From Dyadobacter soli (lineage in GTDB: Bacteria; Bacteroidota; Bacteroidia; Cytophagales; Spirosomataceae): a stretch of DNA of 64,000 nt. The stretch covers positions 186,001 to 250,000 of the forward strand of contig NZ_FNAN01000002.1 of the NCBI RefSeq assembly GCF_900101885.1. Reading direction: 5' to 3'. The notes beneath the pieces were generated by a model. It was not told the DNA's origin and ran no database searches. It saw only the letters and a program-made list of their open reading frames with translations. The translations under genes and the position numbers were made by a program. Below, one piece after another: positions 61,868 to 64,000 of the stretch; the stretch's first letter is position 1; each line of letters starts with the position of its first letter.

Positions 61868-62443
61868 ATGAGGGAGGATTCGGATCAGATCACGATAGTT
61901 TTCAATAGTAACCGGGAGGGCATTCCGGGCACGCTGAACCTGTGCCTGGATCATATCCGGCAAAAAGCGGGCACCTCACCGCTCGACGAAGACCTGCTGG
62001 CCAAAATCAAATGGGTGATCATGGAGCTGCTTACCAATGCGGTAAAGCATTCCGGCGAGCGGGAAACGGTGCTGAAAATCGGTTTGACGGTGGATGCGGT
62101 GATCCTCGAAAAGGAAGATTATGGTAAACCGCTCGTGCTCGTGGGGCAGGACAGAAAGAAGATCATGTGGCCGCTGGAAGAAATGGTACGTCCGCTCGAT
62201 TTCCCCATTTATCACAACGGCATGGACTCGCTCTGCGTGCGGACCGACGAATCGGGCCGGGCGATATTCTTCATCGAGGAACTTGCCGAACTGGAAATGC
62301 CCGCATTGCTATCCGACACCAGCGAGCATTTCGGGTTGCTCATCATGACAAAAGCATCCGACGAGTTCGCTTACGAGCACGAACCCGAAAGTGGCCTGAA
62401 CCGCTTCATCAGCACATTCTATTTTACCCAGCCAATCCCATGA
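61868..62443 (+). CDS. Diverged HATPase (anti-sigma/kinase-like) protein
   Basis: 191 residues with a GHKL/HATPase_c-like N-box (VIMELLTNAVKHSG, E53, N57, H61) as in RsbW/SpoIIAB. The glycine-rich ATP-lid motifs are poorly kept: DYGKPL stands where DxGxG is expected, followed by a roughly 60-residue insertion, and HFGLLIMTKASD where GxGL is expected. It may bind ATP weakly or act as a pure binding partner of the STAS protein. Its TGA overlaps the acyltransferase ATG (62440-62443). No sigma factor gene is adjacent. Confidence 0.8.
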   Translation: MREDSDQITIVFNSNREGIPGTLNLCLDHIRQKAGTSPLDEDLLAKIKWVIMELLTNAVKHSGERETVLKIGLTVDAVILEKEDYGKPLVLVGQDRKKIMWPLEEMVRPLDFPIYHNGMDSLCVRTDESGRAIFFIEELAELEMPALLSDTSEHFGLLIMTKASDEFAYEHEPESGLNRFISTFYFTQPIP

Positions 62444-63555
62444 AACACCGCTTCGAAGTTCTGGACATTTTTCGGGGCCTGTTCGCGTCGCTCGTATTCC
62501 TGTTCCACCTCGGCCCATTTGCCAATACGCCCATCCTGAACAACCTTTTCGTCGAAAACTCGGATATGTTCGTGGACTTCTTTTTCGTCCTCAGCGGATT
62601 TGTGATCGCGTACAGCTACCAGTCGCTGGCCGACTGGGCCCAGTTCAGGCTATTTCTCAAAAAACGCGTTTACCGCATTTACCCGTTGCATTTCGTGATG
62701 CTGCTCGCTTTTGTGGGAATGGAAGTAGCCAAAAACCTGCTCAATCCCTACATTAAGGTGAACAACCTGGTGAATCCGGCAAATAACGTTTACACATTTT
62801 TCACCTCGCTTTTCCTGGTCAACTCTACACCGGTACCGGGCGTGAAAGATGTAAGCTGGAACATCCCGAGCTGGTCGATCAGCGCGGAAATGATGGCTTA
62901 CCTGGTGTTCGGCAGCCTGGTGGTTTACATTCACCGGTCCAATCAGTTCCGGAGCCGCAATGCCTGGTACGCATTGATGATCGTGATTTCGCTTACCGCA
63001 TTATGGTCTGTTTCAAACAGTATTCAGATCAATTACAGCTTCGATTACGGCTTCCTAAGGGGCATTCTCGGTTTTTTTACGGGCGTTCTTTGCTTCAACC
63101 TTTTCAGCAACACACACGTGCGCGTACGCGAATGGTCGTCCGCATTATTTTCGATCGTGGAAGTCGTGTCACTCGCCCTGATCGTCCTCAGCATTTATAA
63201 CGGTGAGGTGATGAAACCTTGGGGCGCTGTTTTTGAAATACTGTTCTTCATCTGCATTTACACCTTCGCATTTGAAAAAGGTATTATTTCAAATGCACTG
63301 AAAAGCGTGAAGCTGCTCCATAAGCTCGGGGCATACTCCTACTCGATCTACATGACGCACGCATTGCTGATCAGCCTCTTTAATGTATTGTTTATTAGAA
63401 TATTGAAATTCCCACCCGAGGCATATTCTTACCTCTTCATCTTCAACTTTATCATTATCTACTTCGTGTCGGCATGGACGTACAAGCACATTGAAATGCG
63501 CTTTCAGTACAAATCGCCAAAAAAAGTGCCGGAAGGGGAAGTGGCGCGGAAGTAG
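62440..63555 (+). CDS. Acyltransferase family 3 (OafA/ExoZ-like) membrane protein
   Basis: 371 residues from ATG 62440, with about ten membrane segments. Family signatures: LDIFRGLFASLVFLFHLGPF (with the catalytic-type His), FFFVLSGFVIAYSY and KKRVYRIYPLHFVM. Transfers acetyl or other acyl groups to surface sugars from a cytoplasmic donor. It is the last gene of the partner-switching operon and coupled to the HATPase-like gene by ATGA overlap, suggesting that acylation is the process regulated. Followed by the inverted heptamer arrays. Confidence 0.9.
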   Translation: MKHRFEVLDIFRGLFASLVFLFHLGPFANTPILNNLFVENSDMFVDFFFVLSGFVIAYSYQSLADWAQFRLFLKKRVYRIYPLHFVMLLAFVGMEVAKNLLNPYIKVNNLVNPANNVYTFFTSLFLVNSTPVPGVKDVSWNIPSWSISAEMMAYLVFGSLVVYIHRSNQFRSRNAWYALMIVISLTALWSVSNSIQINYSFDYGFLRGILGFFTGVLCFNLFSNTHVRVREWSSALFSIVEVVSLALIVLSIYNGEVMKPWGAVFEILFFICIYTFAFEKGIISNALKSVKLLHKLGAYSYSIYMTHALLISLFNVLFIRILKFPPEAYSYLFIFNFIIIYFVSAWTYKHIEMRFQYKSPKKVPEGEVARK

Positions 63556-63564
63556 GTAGCGGGG

Positions 63565-63685
63565 CTGACCGCCGACGGCCGACCGCTGACCGCCGATGGA
63601 TTGTGCGGTACAATGCCGGGTGACTGACCATTGGAAGCTCTGCTTTAATGCAATCGGCGGTCGGTGGTCAGCGGTCGGCGGTCAC
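63565..63685. repeat. Inverted pair of four-heptamer (YGGTCRG) arrays, copy 3
   Basis: Left array (63565-63592, minus orientation; on the + strand CTGACCG, CCGACGG, CCGACCG, CTGACCG) and right array (63658-63685, + orientation; CGGTCGG, TGGTCAG, CGGTCGG, CGGTCAC) form a 32-bp inverted repeat with 28 matches across a spacer of about 55 bp. They lie between the convergent acyltransferase and GT4 genes, and the right arm reaches the first base of the GT4 stop codon. Confidence 0.8.
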
Positions 63686-64000
63686 TACGGATGAATCACC
63701 TCATCCAAATGATAATGAATAATCTCCGCGATGGCGTCCACGCGGTTTTCCCAGGTGTTTTCGGCGGCGATCGTCACGCGTGTTTTGCGCAGGTCCGCAT
63801 TGTCGGTTTGCAGTGCCGTATTGATAGCCTGTGAAAAGCTTTCCGCATGCTCGCAGAACGTCACCGCACCTTTGGTAAACTCTTTTAGGTCAGGGTTAAA
63901 ATCGATGGCAACTACCGGCTTTCCTGCGCCGAGGTATTCGAAAAGCTTTAATGGAAAAATGCTGCTGCTCACGTCGTCCTTTTTGAAGGGAATAAGCGCC
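63685..64000 (-). CDS. GT4-like glycosyltransferase, 3' end (5' part outside the window)
   Basis: The C-terminal 104 residues of a GT-B glycosyltransferase are visible, ending at TAG 63685. The donor-binding motif FPLKLFEYLGAGKPVVAI is characteristic of group 1 transferases; it is preceded by LIPFKKDDVSSS and followed by a C-terminal helix (NRVDAIAEIIHYHL). The open frame runs off the window edge; an internal GTG at 63972 is not a real start. Probably part of the surface-glycan region suggested by the nearby GT2 and acyltransferase genes. Confidence 0.85.
   Translation of the reverse strand, partial: ALIPFKKDDVSSSIFPLKLFEYLGAGKPVVAIDFNPDLKEFTKGAVTFCEHAESFSQAINTALQTDNADLRKTRVTIAAENTWENRVDAIAEIIHYHLDEVIHP

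Noticed and set aside
63565-63685. Heptamer arrays read as a CRISPR or coding microsatellite
   Set aside because: Units are 7 bp with no unique spacers between them, no cas genes are near, and the arrays lie outside genes.

Overview
The window looks like chromosomal DNA from a Bacteroidota bacterium of the order Cytophagales, most probably Spirosomaceae and Dyadobacter-like (genus is inference from gene content, not a search). Supporting signs are Bacteroidota-type promoters (-7 box TAnnTTTG, sometimes with a TTG 19-21 bp upstream), a type IX secretion C-terminal domain, and characteristic neighbourhoods: DUF3822-coaD, folP-cdaA, DUF1599/BT_3928-like/aroK, and parA-parB-DUF5683-dapB-lepB. Base composition is roughly 50-53% GC with AT-rich intergenic regions. 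I see no rRNA, tRNA, CRISPR array, insertion sequence or prophage; most of the window is ordinary core genome.

Layout. 1-10 kb: 5' part of polyphosphate kinase, aldo/keto reductase, corC-like gene with pyrE, two Nudix genes, DUF3822-coaD, a CBS-pair protein, a RecD-like helicase and the Sua5/TsaC tRNA-modification enzyme. 10-13 kb: a two-gene dehydrogenase (GMC flavoprotein with a Cys cluster plus a Tat-exported small subunit). 13-19 kb: two methyltransferases and a glycosyltransferase of lower GC around a YbiT-type ABC-F ATPase, a secreted beta-propeller protein and rpsT. 19-26.5 kb: cdaA/folP, DUF1599, DoxX-like membrane protein, aroK, a FadL-like outer-membrane protein and a Gly/Tyr-rich lipoprotein. 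26.7-32.5 kb: proS, a SlyD-like isomerase, an AlbA_2 protein with dprA, and a GH13 branching-enzyme-like protein. 32.5-38.5 kb: two tandem signal peptidases, dapB, DUF5683, parB, parA. 38.6-44.3 kb: radical SAM/SPASM protein, divergent lrp-like/ald pair, DEAD-box helicase with a long leader, DinB-like protein. 44.3-53.5 kb: phospholipase C/S1-like enzyme, Dabb protein, ung, apaG, O-methyltransferase, two multi-spanning membrane proteins, GH43 and a T9SS-exported SGNH esterase. 53.6-57.5 kb: EcsC-like protein with an Mla-type lipid ABC transporter, and an Hpt protein. 57.5-64 kb: two GT2 glycosyltransferases, a tightly coupled partner-switching operon ending in an acyltransferase, and the 3' end of a GT4 glycosyltransferase, which together look like the edge of a surface-polysaccharide region.

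The most unusual material is non-coding. (1) A family of 28-bp elements, each exactly four heptamers of consensus YGGTCRG, occurs five times at three loci; at two convergent gene junctions the copies are inverted pairs that fill or bracket the space between the stop codons. (2) The 358-bp junction between the GH13 and lepB genes is a modular array of triloop hairpins separated by a TTTCTAYAAAC spacer motif and bounded by a 27-bp purine/pyrimidine inverted repeat. Other points of interest are the partner-switching operon (REC-PP2C, STAS, diverged HATPase, acyltransferase), an ABC-F protein whose second ATP site has lost its catalytic residues, a sigma-54-like promoter ahead of the EcsC-mla genes, and a palindrome between the lrp-like gene and ald.
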